In this document: piece by piece, positions 17,191-25,287 of the stretch
How the letters are laid out: the number at the start of each line of letters is the position of its first letter
How positions within the stretch are numbered: position 1 is the first letter of the stretch
Assembly (NCBI GenBank): GCA_029565395.1
Contig: JAKQOG010000072.1
Span: 1-53,126 of the forward strand
Origin: Candidatus Hydrogenedentota bacterium
GTDB lineage: Bacteria > Hydrogenedentota > Hydrogenedentia > Hydrogenedentales > CAILVY01
Direction of reading: 5' to 3'
DNA: 53,126 nucleotides
Translations under genes and position numbers: made by a program
The notes under the pieces: generated by a model
Databases searched by the model: none
What the model saw: only the letters and a program-made list of their open reading frames with translations
Told to the model about the DNA's origin: nothing

Positions 17191-18132
17191 TTATTTCCGG
17201 CGGTCGATGAGATAGTTGGAGCCTGGGAGGGATTTTGCGTATTTTTTTACGTCGGCTGTCCGCGCGCTAATGTCCGCAATGTGTTCTACATGGGCGCTTC
17301 CGGTATCCACCACGGCGATGGAGCAGGTCATGAGGGGAAAGACCTGTGGATTGCCCCGTCTGTCCATGGAATGAATCCCCCCCTGATTTCGATCCTCGTC
17401 GTCGTAGAAATTGGGGACAATCAGGTCGAAATTGCGTAGGATCTCTTTACAGGCGGCATCGGCCATTCCGGAGGGCGTGATGAACACAAAATCGTCGCCG
17501 CCGATATGGCCCACGTAGGTGTCGGGATGATTCAATTGCCGCAGTGCATTGACGAGGATGCGCGCGGTCATGCGCAACACTTCATCGCCCCTGCTGAACC
17601 CGTATTTATCATTGAAAGGCTTAAAATTGTCCAGGTCAAGGTACCCCATGGAAAAGGGCTTCTCCAAAGCGAGGCGTTGTTCCGCTTCTCGGATGATAGT
17701 GATGTTTCCGGGAAGCCCGGTCAAGGGATTGGCGTTGACATCGCGTTGTGCGCGCGCGATGCAAAGGCGCACACGGGAGAGCAACCCGGAAGGCGACACC
17801 GGGCGGATGAGATAATCGTCGGCGGGTGTTCGATGCCAGTCGATGGCATCAAGGTCTTCCGAAGCGACGGTAATGATAACAGGGAGGTGGCCGTAAACAT
17901 GATCACTCTTGACTTCTTCGAGCAGGGTGATTTTTGCGTTGCTCGTGCCGGGCATGCCATAAGGAAGCACAATGCACGAGGGCTGATCGGCATAAATGGC
18001 GGCCAGGATATCGCGGTTGCTGTGGGCGGCATGTACGGAGAAGCCCGCTTCCCGGAGGGGCGCAACCAGCCGTTCCGATCGTTCGGGGTCGGTTTCAATG
18101 ATCAATATCGTTCCAGGAATTGAATTACTCAT
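17191..18132 (-). CDS. degenerate receiver domain fused to GGDEF diguanylate cyclase
   Basis: 313 aa. Residues 8-125 have the response-regulator fold, but the phosphoacceptor Asp is replaced by Pro57 (CIVLPYGMPG) and the conserved Lys by Arg110 (LIRPVSP). It cannot be phosphorylated in the normal way. Residues 130-313 are a GGDEF domain with NANPLTGLPG, DLDNFKPFNDKYGF and the signature GGDDF at 211-215. Guanine-contacting N174 and D183 are in place, so cyclic-di-GMP synthesis is likely. The RxxD feedback site is not recognisable. Its ATG overlaps the stop of the HDOD gene by 4 bases, so the two are translationally coupled. Confidence 0.92.
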   Translation of the reverse strand: MSNSIPGTILIIETDPERSERLVAPLREAGFSVHAAHSNRDILAAIYADQPSCIVLPYGMPGTSNAKITLLEEVKSDHVYGHLPVIITVASEDLDAIDWHRTPADDYLIRPVSPSGLLSRVRLCIARAQRDVNANPLTGLPGNITIIREAEQRLALEKPFSMGYLDLDNFKPFNDKYGFSRGDEVLRMTARILVNALRQLNHPDTYVGHIGGDDFVFITPSGMADAACKEILRNFDLIVPNFYDDEDRNQGGIHSMDRRGNPQVFPLMTCSIAVVDTGSAHVEHIADISARTADVKKYAKSLPGSNYLIDRRK

Positions 18133-18980
18133 AGAGGAGCCGTACTATTTGCAAAGAGATTAACGCCTTGGAAAAACTCCTGTTCCGCGCCTTGAAGAAT
18201 GCCATCAATGCGTTCAAAAGAAAGTCCCAGAGCGCGAAATTCCTTATGTTCGATAGGCGGCATGGTGGGGTCGCCCGCGTTGCCATACCCCATGCCCCGC
18301 GCAAGGATATCGGCCAGTTGCACAATTGCGGCGGTTCCTGGGCTTTGTTTGGCGCGATCAGGATGGTGGTGATAGGTAATGGCATCGCTCAGGCGCTGGG
18401 GCAGATGCCAATATTCCGCGACCCATCCTGCCACCATGGCATGATGATAGCCGAAGATTTCTTTCTCTGCTTCGACAATGTGGCAGTGCTTTAGTTGGGC
18501 CACATCGAGCGCGGCATCATAGTCGGATTTCGCCAAGTAAGCCATCACCACCTTGCCCAAGTCATGGAGCAGCCCCGATACCATGATTTCGTCTGGTTCG
18601 CGCACATTCAGTTCCTTGGCGATCCTGCGGCTCAGCACCGCCACTCCAAGACTGTGTTCCCACAGGCCCCGGATATTTTGGGCCAGGGCATCAAATACGG
18701 TGGTGCTCAATACGAGGCCTTTGACCACGTTGAATCCCAGCAGGACCAGGGCATGCTTGACCGATGAAATCCGCCCCGGAAATCCGTAAAAGGGGGAGTT
18801 GACCATTCGCAGCAGTTTTGCACTCAACACCTGGTCCCGTGCGATGCAATCGCCGATCTTCTGTACATTGCTGTTCTCTTCCTCCACCATACTTACAATT
18901 ACCTGGACCACGCCCGGCAAGGTTGGCAGATTGGACAGGTCTTGGATTTCGCGCCGCAGCCGCTCCGCTGATAAGGCCAA
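18129..18980 (-). CDS. HDOD-domain signalling protein
   Basis: 283 aa. The HDOD domain fills about 10-215: LPTLPGVVQVIVSMV, DQVLSAKLLRMVNSPFYG and VSGLLHDLGKVV with H139-D140. The order is typical of the family, which is related to HD-GYP but mostly lacks the full metal site. HDOD proteins act in cyclic-di-GMP and stress-linked signalling; the exact biochemical role is unsettled. It is cytoplasmic, with no transmembrane segment. It is the middle gene of a three-gene minus-strand operon: the small domain protein ends 31 bases upstream and the GGDEF gene overlaps its stop. Confidence 0.92.
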   Translation of the reverse strand: MALSAERLRREIQDLSNLPTLPGVVQVIVSMVEEENSNVQKIGDCIARDQVLSAKLLRMVNSPFYGFPGRISSVKHALVLLGFNVVKGLVLSTTVFDALAQNIRGLWEHSLGVAVLSRRIAKELNVREPDEIMVSGLLHDLGKVVMAYLAKSDYDAALDVAQLKHCHIVEAEKEIFGYHHAMVAGWVAEYWHLPQRLSDAITYHHHPDRAKQSPGTAAIVQLADILARGMGYGNAGDPTMPPIEHKEFRALGLSFERIDGILQGAEQEFFQGVNLFANSTAPL

Positions 18981-19011
18981 AGTGTTATTCTCCCATGCTC
19001 ATGAGCATCGT

Positions 19012-19308
19012 TTATTCCAAACGCATGGCTTGAAACCGGTTTTCTATGGTTGCTTTCAGTTGCAGTAAAATCGGATCCTCCACGCCTTCGAACCGTTTCT
19101 GCAACTGTTCCAGGCGGGAGTCAATATCCTGTGCGCGGCGGTTCGTTCCCTCCACCACCACGCTTTCGATGCCGGCATTTGACAAGCGGCCAATCGCCGC
19201 CTCTGTCAGCCGAAACCCAGCGGGGCAGAGCATTACTCCCATGGGATTCGTTACGGACGCCGCCAATATCTGACCAGGCTTCAATTGACTCACATTGACA
19301 AGTTCCAC
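19012..19308 (-). CDS. small protein resembling the N-terminal domain of HD-GYP/HDOD regulators
   Basis: 98 aa from a GTG at 19308, chosen because AAGGA lies nine bases upstream and the recognised domain begins at once; a TTG at 19404 would add 32 unlikely residues. The sequence VSQLKPGQILAASVTNPMGVMLCPAGFRLTEAAIGRLSNAGIESV (split by a short loop) matches the pattern seen at the start of many HD-GYP proteins (DUF3391-like): a small beta barrel followed by a helix. The remainder is a charged helix. Here it stands alone as the first gene of the operon with HDOD and GGDEF, so it may act in trans. The role is inferred from context. Confidence 0.7.
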   Translation of the reverse strand: MELVNVSQLKPGQILAASVTNPMGVMLCPAGFRLTEAAIGRLSNAGIESVVVEGTNRRAQDIDSRLEQLQKRFEGVEDPILLQLKATIENRFQAMRLE

Positions 19309-19428
19309 GGAAGGCGTTCCTTTATCCGGTCTTTGGTTTCCTGCAACAAATGCATTGTACGGGAGATCCAGAAAAGCTGTCAAAGGGAAGAGGCATTTGC
19401 GCAAACCTCCGATCCCTGGAAACTTTGA

Positions 19429-19731
19429 TCACCCCTTCAATACAGGTTCAGCGTGAAACCTAAGACCGAGCGCACGGATAACCTTCAGAACCGTATCGAA
19501 ACTGGGGACGCGTTCACCAGAAAGTGCTTTATAAAGACTTTCTCTTGAAAGTCCGGCATCGTGCGCCACTTGAGTCATACCCTTGGCACGGGTGATATTA
19601 CCCAAAGCCTTGGCTACGATTGCAGCATTGCCGTTTGCTTCTTCCAAGCTCGCTTCCAAATAGGCCGCCATTTCTTCAGGAGTGCGTAGATGTTCGGCAA
19701 CATCGTAGCGGGTAGTAGGGATTTTTGGCAT
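19429..19731 (-). CDS. HigA-type addiction-module antidote (orphan antitoxin)
   Basis: 100 aa. The ATG at 19731 has AGGAG at ideal spacing and begins MPKIPTTRYDVAEHLRTPEEMAAYLEA, the usual start of the probable addiction-module antidote family. A helix-turn-helix occupies about 48-90 (MTQVAHDAGLSRESLYKALSG, then the VPSFDTVLKVIRALGL helix). Relatives neutralise a RelE/HigB-like toxin encoded next to them and repress their own promoter. No toxin is found on either side: the 120 bases downstream and the 170 upstream are non-coding. It is probably an orphan antitoxin or a repurposed repressor. A strong promoter lies at 19793-19821. Confidence 0.9.
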   Translation of the reverse strand: MPKIPTTRYDVAEHLRTPEEMAAYLEASLEEANGNAAIVAKALGNITRAKGMTQVAHDAGLSRESLYKALSGERVPSFDTVLKVIRALGLRFHAEPVLKG

Positions 19732-19792
19732 AGTCAGACTCCTATATCCACCTTGCAAATAGATTCGTTTTTCGGATTTCAGACATGATTGT

Positions 19793-19821
19793 ATTGTATC
19801 CAGCAGACTACATCTTGTCAA
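19793..19821 (-). promoter_or_regulatory. near-consensus sigma70 promoter of the antitoxin gene
   Basis: On the minus strand: TTGACA (19821-19816), 17-base spacer, TACAAT (19798-19793). This is a full -35 match and a 5/6 -10 match. The -10 motif is repeated (TACAATACAAT, 19798-19788). The leader is about 55 bases before the ATG at 19731. Confidence 0.75.
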
Positions 19822-19901
19822 TACAGTAATTAGATTGCGATTGTTTTGATGTAGCCGATATTTTGCGATACGATTAACGAACACATCGGGAGAACACACA
19901 C

Positions 19902-21905
19902 ATGATGTCGTTTGTCATATCGGTTGTAATGATGGCGCCAGGGTTGTTGGGCATGGCAACGGTGGAGGGGTCTGTCATGGACACTATGGGTACTCCCGTG
20001 GCCGGGGCGCGGGTATTTTTGGAGCCAGGACTGGCCGGGGCGCTTATGGAGACCACCGCAACGGGAGACGGGCGCTTTATCTTTTCGGATGTTCCAGCGG
20101 AAGGAGTGGGAGTGTTCGCGATTGCTCCGGGAATGGGTTTTGGCGGGAAACATGTGAACATAGCCGTGGCGGAGGAGAAAGTGGAGGCCAATATTACTCT
20201 TGCCCCTGCCGTCACGTTACCGGGCCGCATAATCAATCATCGGGGCAATGCGGTGGAAGGCGCGCGGATCACGCGGGTTGGTCTGCTGAACGATGCCAAG
20301 GTCGGCATCCCGCTGGGCAAGTTGTCCGCTTTTGGCATAGAACTCCCCGTTAGCGATGGGAAGGGAGAATTTTCCATTCCGAATTTGCCCCAGGGGGTGA
20401 AAGTGGCAATAAAAATAAATCATCCGGACTATGCGCAGGAGGCCGTGGAAAATGTGATGTTGGATGGCAAGGCACTCAAAATAACGTTGGAGCCTGGAGT
20501 AATCGTCCGGGGGGAGGTGAAGTCTCGGGAGAGCCAACGGTCCATCGGGGGAATTTCCGTATTGGTGCGAAATGCACAACCGCCGAATGATACATCCGTT
20601 GTGGAGACCGATGCGCAGGGATTGTTTTTCCTTCGCCTGAAGCCTGGCAACTATATCTACCAGGCCGCGGGAGCAGGATTGCGCAGCCCTGGCTGGGAAC
20701 GTCTTGACGTCCGTGGGGATCAGGAATCTTTGTCGGTAGATTTAATGGTTGCGGCTACGGCCACGGTCCGGGGCGAAATCCGTGATGCCGTAAGCGGTGC
20801 GCCCATCCCGGGGGTGAAGATACTGATTGAAACCAATGGGGCGAAGGCGGCGGTAGTACGCACAGGGGTCACAGGCGGTTTTCTTACCACCGTGGCGGAA
20901 GGCGATAATCTGGTGCGGGTGGAGAATGCGCCGGGGTATGCACCGCCGGCGCAATCCTATACGCGCATTCGTGTGGCGGCGGGGGAAGAAAAGGTGTTGC
21001 CGGGCATGTGGCTTACCCCTCTTCCGGTATACCGGTTGCATGTGTTGGGCGAGGATGGCCAGCAGCCGGTACCCGGCGCAATTGTAACGCTATTGCAGCC
21101 TCGGCAAATGGGATGGCATGTTACAGATCCTGAAGGTTGGGCAGGCCTGCGTGTGAGCCAGATGCCGAAGGATGGCCGTATCATAGGATTGGTGGAAGAT
21201 CCCCGGCACCCTTTGGGGGCACTGTTTGTTATGGGATCGGAAAGCGCTTCGGGGGCGCGCGTGCAACTGCTGAAGCTCGCCGGTGTTTCCGGCACGACAG
21301 TGAATGAAAAGGGAAAGGTGGTGGAAGGGGCCGTTGTGGGTGCGGAATTTGCGAGTGGCCTATATGAAGACGACCTGGTGTTGTGGCAGTGCGTTTCTGA
21401 TCGGAATGGCGTTTTTCTTTGGGAAGCGGTGGTTCCCGGCGCGCCGCAACGGTGCATTGCAAAGGCAGGAAAGGATGGCCTGGGCGTCTCCATGACGTTT
21501 AATCCGAAGCCGGAAGCCCGCGAGCCGCTGGGAAATGTGGTGGTTGAAAAAGGGATGCCGGCAGAGTCACTGCTCGGGCGAGCGTTCCCTTTTAAAAAGT
21601 ATCCCTGCCAACAGGGTGATTTACCGAAGGAGATCGGGCCGGCGGTAATTGTTTTCAGCAGCCTGGATGAATCGGCGGCGGTGATCGAGAGCATGCAGCA
21701 GGCGCAAAAGACGCTTGATGCCATGCCGTTGAACTGGATCGTCGTTGTGGATGGCCCCTGCCGCTCAAGAGTTCCATCCATGTCGATCCTTTCAGGAAAA
21801 GCGCCTGGAAGAGCCACCACCTGCGTCCTGAATAAAGAAGGGATCGTGGTGTTAGAGACGTTGGGACTTCCACCGTTATATATTTTGCAGAAAGTATGTC
21901 AATGA
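19902..21905 (+). CDS. secreted carboxypeptidase-regulatory-like repeat protein with thioredoxin-like C-terminus
   Basis: 667 aa. A short hydrophobic N-terminus (MMSFVISVVMMAPGLLGMA) may be a signal. About six Ig-like CarboxypepD_reg/Cna-B-type units follow, recognisable by the pattern GSVMDTMGTPVAGARVFLEP ... FIFSDVPAEG. Further units start near ITRVG, VRNAQ and TATVRGEIRD. The last 120 residues (IGPAVIVFSSLDESAAVIESMQ, and the GIVVLETLGLPP end) look like a worn thioredoxin fold without CxxC. Such repeats usually form rigid rods on the cell surface or periplasm. It overlaps the next, similar gene by 4 bases (ATGA), so the pair is co-translated. It diverges from the antitoxin gene. Confidence 0.82.
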   Translation: MMSFVISVVMMAPGLLGMATVEGSVMDTMGTPVAGARVFLEPGLAGALMETTATGDGRFIFSDVPAEGVGVFAIAPGMGFGGKHVNIAVAEEKVEANITLAPAVTLPGRIINHRGNAVEGARITRVGLLNDAKVGIPLGKLSAFGIELPVSDGKGEFSIPNLPQGVKVAIKINHPDYAQEAVENVMLDGKALKITLEPGVIVRGEVKSRESQRSIGGISVLVRNAQPPNDTSVVETDAQGLFFLRLKPGNYIYQAAGAGLRSPGWERLDVRGDQESLSVDLMVAATATVRGEIRDAVSGAPIPGVKILIETNGAKAAVVRTGVTGGFLTTVAEGDNLVRVENAPGYAPPAQSYTRIRVAAGEEKVLPGMWLTPLPVYRLHVLGEDGQQPVPGAIVTLLQPRQMGWHVTDPEGWAGLRVSQMPKDGRIIGLVEDPRHPLGALFVMGSESASGARVQLLKLAGVSGTTVNEKGKVVEGAVVGAEFASGLYEDDLVLWQCVSDRNGVFLWEAVVPGAPQRCIAKAGKDGLGVSMTFNPKPEAREPLGNVVVEKGMPAESLLGRAFPFKKYPCQQGDLPKEIGPAVIVFSSLDESAAVIESMQQAQKTLDAMPLNWIVVVDGPCRSRVPSMSILSGKAPGRATTCVLNKEGIVVLETLGLPPLYILQKVCQ

Positions 21906-23779
21906 GTTTTTTCATCCTTCGTGCCAAAAAGAGAAGAGGCATTTTGGGTATTCACCGTAAAATCTATTTGGGCGTTATCATTCTTTTGGCGTGTATGCCC
22001 CAAGCATTTTCGTTGAACGTGCAAGGCACCGTATTGGACGACGCCGGCAAGATGCTGGCCGGGGCAACGGTTTGGCTGGTGGAAGAGCGGACCGTGCAGA
22101 AGACCACCACGGATGCCGAAGGACACTTCTTGTTTGAGTCAGTAAAATGCGGCCTCATCGAACTGGTTGCATTAAAGGAGGGATATGCTCTGGGGGGATA
22201 TGGAACCTTTCTGACTTCTGATAAGACGATGGAAATACGCTTACGAACCCCCGGTATGCTTTCTTTCCGCGTCATAAACAATAGTTTTTTCCCGGTGGCG
22301 GGGGCGCGGATTAAGTGGTTGCTGGTGCGCGGTGGTTTTTCGATTCCGGTGAACCGGTTGACGGAACAGGGATTCCCGTCCTGGCGCGCGGATAAGGAGG
22401 GTGTGGTTTCCGTGTCTTGTCTGCCGAAGGGTGCGATTGTACAGTTCGCCGTTGGACACATGAAGTATGCCGACACCCTGGTGGATTTTTTGGATGTGGG
22501 GGGGAAGCGCCAGGATGTGGTGTTGTACGAAGGGTACAAATTAAGTGGGCGGGTTGATAATGGAAAGACAGGGGTGGCCGATGCCCAGGTGATCCTGTTC
22601 AAAACCGGTGTGCAAGGAGAACGGATTTTTGCGGAGACGGTGAGCGATCCGGAAGGCCTATATTATCTTCGCGCATCGAAGGGGGAGTATTTACTTCGTG
22701 CTTCCCATCCGGACTATGCCTCAGTGGAATCGGTCCCTGTTGCTATTTCCGGTGAAACTGAAGAACAAGCGATGGATCTGTCCCTGGCGCGCCCCCGGAA
22801 AATTGAAGGATCGGTGCAGTTTCCTGATGGAACACCCTCTCCCGGAGTATGGGTGCGTTTTTCTGCAAATAAACATGTATTGACGGAAACCCATACCGAC
22901 GAAGACGGGCGGTTTTGTCTTCTCATCGGTACGTCCGATGGGGTGTTGACCATTTTGCCTCCGCCGGGATTCATGACCGATGCCTTGGCGGATATCCCGG
23001 TAAAATTAGGGGATGCCCCCAGCGCCTCTTTGACGCCTGTGCGGCTGCGCGAACTTCCCGTCATTTCCGGTCATGTTGCACATGTGGACAGCCAAGTCTT
23101 GATTTCTTCTTTGGATCTGGCGGCGCCGCTGTGGGTGCTTTCCGATGAACAGGGCCGGTTCGAAATTCGTTTTACTGATGCGCCTGAAAAGGAGATTGTG
23201 CATTTCCGCGCCGAACATGCTCGATCTTTGCTCCGAAAGGATTTTGAAGTCAATCTAAAAAATCCGAAGAATCCTGAAATCACTTTGGAAGCCTTTGAAC
23301 CGGATACGTCAATACGTCCCCCGGCATTGGACGAAAGTGATCTCACTTCGCTTCTTGGAAAACCGGCTCCGGAATGGTCGTGCAGCGAGTGGTTTAATTC
23401 AGAGCCTCGATCCCTGGAATCGCTCCGGGGGAAAGTGGTGATGTTGACTTTTTGGGCGGGATTCGATACCAGCCCTAAGGGTGTAAATCGGATGGAGGAA
23501 CTCCGGGCGCTCCATGATTTGTTTCATGGGGCGGATAACCTGCAATTTATTGGCATCCATGATGAAACCAGCGAGAAGGATGAAATTAAACAGTATGTGG
23601 AACGGCTGGGCGTTGCGTTTCCGGTTGGCCGGGATGCGGAACCGTCAAAGACGTTCTCGACATATGGCATTGGGGCCATCCCGGTGACCATTTTGATCGA
23701 TAAAAAAGGCATTTTACGTTATTTCACCGTAACGGGGCGGTTGCTGGAGCTTATCAAGGTGTTACAGACGGAAGAATAG
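21902..23779 (+). CDS. secreted carboxypeptidase-regulatory-like repeats plus TlpA-like domain lacking CxxC
   Basis: 625 aa from the ATG at 21902 (ATGA overlap with the upstream stop; an in-frame ATG at 21896 also exists). The signal helix is YLGVIILLACMPQAFS. Five or so Ig-like units follow (VQGTVLDDAGKMLAGATVWL; SGRVDNGKTGVADAQVILF; IEGSVQFPDGTPSPGVWVRF). From about 475 there is a TlpA/AhpC-type thioredoxin domain (LLGKPAPEWSCSEWF, VVMLTFWAGFDTSPKG, FSTYGIGAIPVTILIDKKG). The expected WCxxC is replaced by GFDTSP at about 519-524, so it cannot be a normal disulfide enzyme, though the cis-Pro loop AIPVT is kept. It converges with the peroxiredoxin gene, overlapping by 26 bases. Confidence 0.87.
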   Translation: MSFFILRAKKRRGILGIHRKIYLGVIILLACMPQAFSLNVQGTVLDDAGKMLAGATVWLVEERTVQKTTTDAEGHFLFESVKCGLIELVALKEGYALGGYGTFLTSDKTMEIRLRTPGMLSFRVINNSFFPVAGARIKWLLVRGGFSIPVNRLTEQGFPSWRADKEGVVSVSCLPKGAIVQFAVGHMKYADTLVDFLDVGGKRQDVVLYEGYKLSGRVDNGKTGVADAQVILFKTGVQGERIFAETVSDPEGLYYLRASKGEYLLRASHPDYASVESVPVAISGETEEQAMDLSLARPRKIEGSVQFPDGTPSPGVWVRFSANKHVLTETHTDEDGRFCLLIGTSDGVLTILPPPGFMTDALADIPVKLGDAPSASLTPVRLRELPVISGHVAHVDSQVLISSLDLAAPLWVLSDEQGRFEIRFTDAPEKEIVHFRAEHARSLLRKDFEVNLKNPKNPEITLEAFEPDTSIRPPALDESDLTSLLGKPAPEWSCSEWFNSEPRSLESLRGKVVMLTFWAGFDTSPKGVNRMEELRALHDLFHGADNLQFIGIHDETSEKDEIKQYVERLGVAFPVGRDAEPSKTFSTYGIGAIPVTILIDKKGILRYFTVTGRLLELIKVLQTEE

Positions 23780-24362
23780 GCGAAGCCGCCGGAGCAAGTT
23801 TTTTTACTTCATTTATAAGCGTTGCTTCATCCCGCTGGACGTTGTAGCTTCGATTCACATAGCGGATAACGCCTTCTTTATCGATGAGAAACACCGACCG
23901 CTTGGCCATTTTCACAAAAAGCAGATTAATAACCGGGACCCCGTATTTTTTCACGATGATCCGGTCTGGATCCGCCACGATGGAAAAGGGCAGATGATAT
24001 TGGTCTTTAAACGCCCGGCTCTTCTCTAGGGTATCGAGGCTGATTCCGATGAGTACGGTATCGGCCTCATTGAAGGCATTGATGCTGTCGCGGTAACCGC
24101 ACATCTGCTGGGTGCAATGCGGGGTGAATGCCTTGGGATAAAATGCCAACACAACGTTTTTCTTGCCTTGATAGTCCGAAAGTTTTGTGGTTCCATCATC
24201 AAGAGGCGCGGGGAATGTGCAATCCGGCGCCGGTTTGCCGATCTCTACCATCATTTGGCTTCCTCCCGTGCTTTGGCAGGCCATGACGACTCCCACAGAC
24301 AACAGTCCCGCGCCGACAATCAGCCCGATCGTTTTTTTCCCGAAACATCGCCAGGGTTTCAT
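23754..24362 (-). CDS. lipoprotein peroxiredoxin of the BCP/PrxQ type
   Basis: 202 aa. The signal ends in a lipobox (VVMAC, C29), so the enzyme is likely anchored in the envelope. About 39-190 is an AhpC/TSA domain with FYPKAFTPHCTQQMC: peroxidatic C83 and a resolving C88 five residues later, as in BCP/PrxQ. It should reduce hydrogen peroxide and organic peroxides using thioredoxin-like partners. Its 3' end overlaps the 3' end of the TlpA-like gene on the opposite strand. Most PrxQ enzymes are cytoplasmic, so the lipoprotein form is a notable variant. Confidence 0.92.
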   Translation of the reverse strand: MKPWRCFGKKTIGLIVGAGLLSVGVVMACQSTGGSQMMVEIGKPAPDCTFPAPLDDGTTKLSDYQGKKNVVLAFYPKAFTPHCTQQMCGYRDSINAFNEADTVLIGISLDTLEKSRAFKDQYHLPFSIVADPDRIIVKKYGVPVINLLFVKMAKRSVFLIDKEGVIRYVNRSYNVQRDEATLINEVKKLAPAASPILPSVTP

Positions 24363-24472
24363 AGTGGCCTCCCATGCATTGTAACCATTGCGTATAACAC
24401 GTGATTCAGGTTCGAATATTCCATCCTGTATACTTATGATACCTTATTTGGGTTTAAAGGATACCATAAAAG

Positions 24473-25186
24473 ATGCAAACGTTAGCGGACGCGATTATCA
24501 CCGAAACATATGAAGAGATGAGTCAGAAGGCGGCGGAATATGTGTTGGAGGCGATACATGGCAAACCGGACGGTGTGATTTGTGTGGCGACGGGAGCCAG
24601 TCCATTGGGCGTATATGCCGAACTTGCACAGCATGCCGAAGACCTCAAGCAAGTTCGTGTACTGAAGTTGGACGAGTGGGGGGGGCTCCCCATGGATGAT
24701 CCTTCCACGTGTGAAGTCTATATTGAAAAACATGTGCTGACTCCTTGGAACGTAACGCGGGACCGGTATGAGGGGTTTAGGAGTGATGCGCCGGATGCCG
24801 AAGCGGAATGTCAGCGCATACACCAGCGCATTCAGGAACTGGGTGGAATCGATATAGCGATTTTGGGGATGGGGGAGGATGGGCACATAGGATTAAACTA
24901 CCCTGATGATTGGATCCCCGCCCTGGCGCATCCGACGGATTCCTGCGCCTTAAAACACGCTATGCTGAAGGCCGCACAAAGTGCACCGACGCACGGATTA
25001 ACCCTTGGAATGGTTGAAATTCTAAGCGCACGGCGCATTATTCTTGTGGTGAACGGCGCCAATAAGGCCGAGGCCGTGGAACTCCTTATGTCCCAGAAAC
25101 TCAGCACCTATTTTCCGGCGTCCTTTCTATGGATGCATAAAGAGGTGTTTTTTGTTCTGGACCGGCCTGCTACACTCTATACATAA
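24473..25186 (+). CDS. NagB-family sugar-phosphate isomerase/deaminase
   Basis: 237 aa, slightly shorter than Escherichia coli NagB. Motifs: VATGASPLGVYAEL (38-51, phosphate loop), VLKLDEW (63-69, with D67) and the catalytic segment GMGEDGHIGLN (132-142, D136 and H138). The fold is shared by glucosamine-6-phosphate deaminase, galactosamine-6-phosphate isomerase and 6-phosphogluconolactonase. The motif set favours a hexosamine-6-phosphate enzyme. Cytoplasmic. It fits a window rich in glycan-cleaving enzymes as an amino-sugar entry step. No nagA or transporter is next to it. The ribosome site is weak (AAAGGAT). Confidence 0.88.
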   Translation: MQTLADAIITETYEEMSQKAAEYVLEAIHGKPDGVICVATGASPLGVYAELAQHAEDLKQVRVLKLDEWGGLPMDDPSTCEVYIEKHVLTPWNVTRDRYEGFRSDAPDAEAECQRIHQRIQELGGIDIAILGMGEDGHIGLNYPDDWIPALAHPTDSCALKHAMLKAAQSAPTHGLTLGMVEILSARRIILVVNGANKAEAVELLMSQKLSTYFPASFLWMHKEVFFVLDRPATLYT

Positions 25187-25287
25187 AGGACAACAATCAT
25201 TTTTGTGTTTGGGATATGCAATTGCTATTCGACATCATCACCGAAGGTCATGTCACAATGAGTTGGATACACGAGGAGACAAAATAA

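Noticed and set aside
19732..19899. N-terminal extension of the antitoxin or a hidden toxin gene
   Set aside because: The region contains the promoter and leader; the recognised family starts at the ATG at 19731 and no toxin motif is present.
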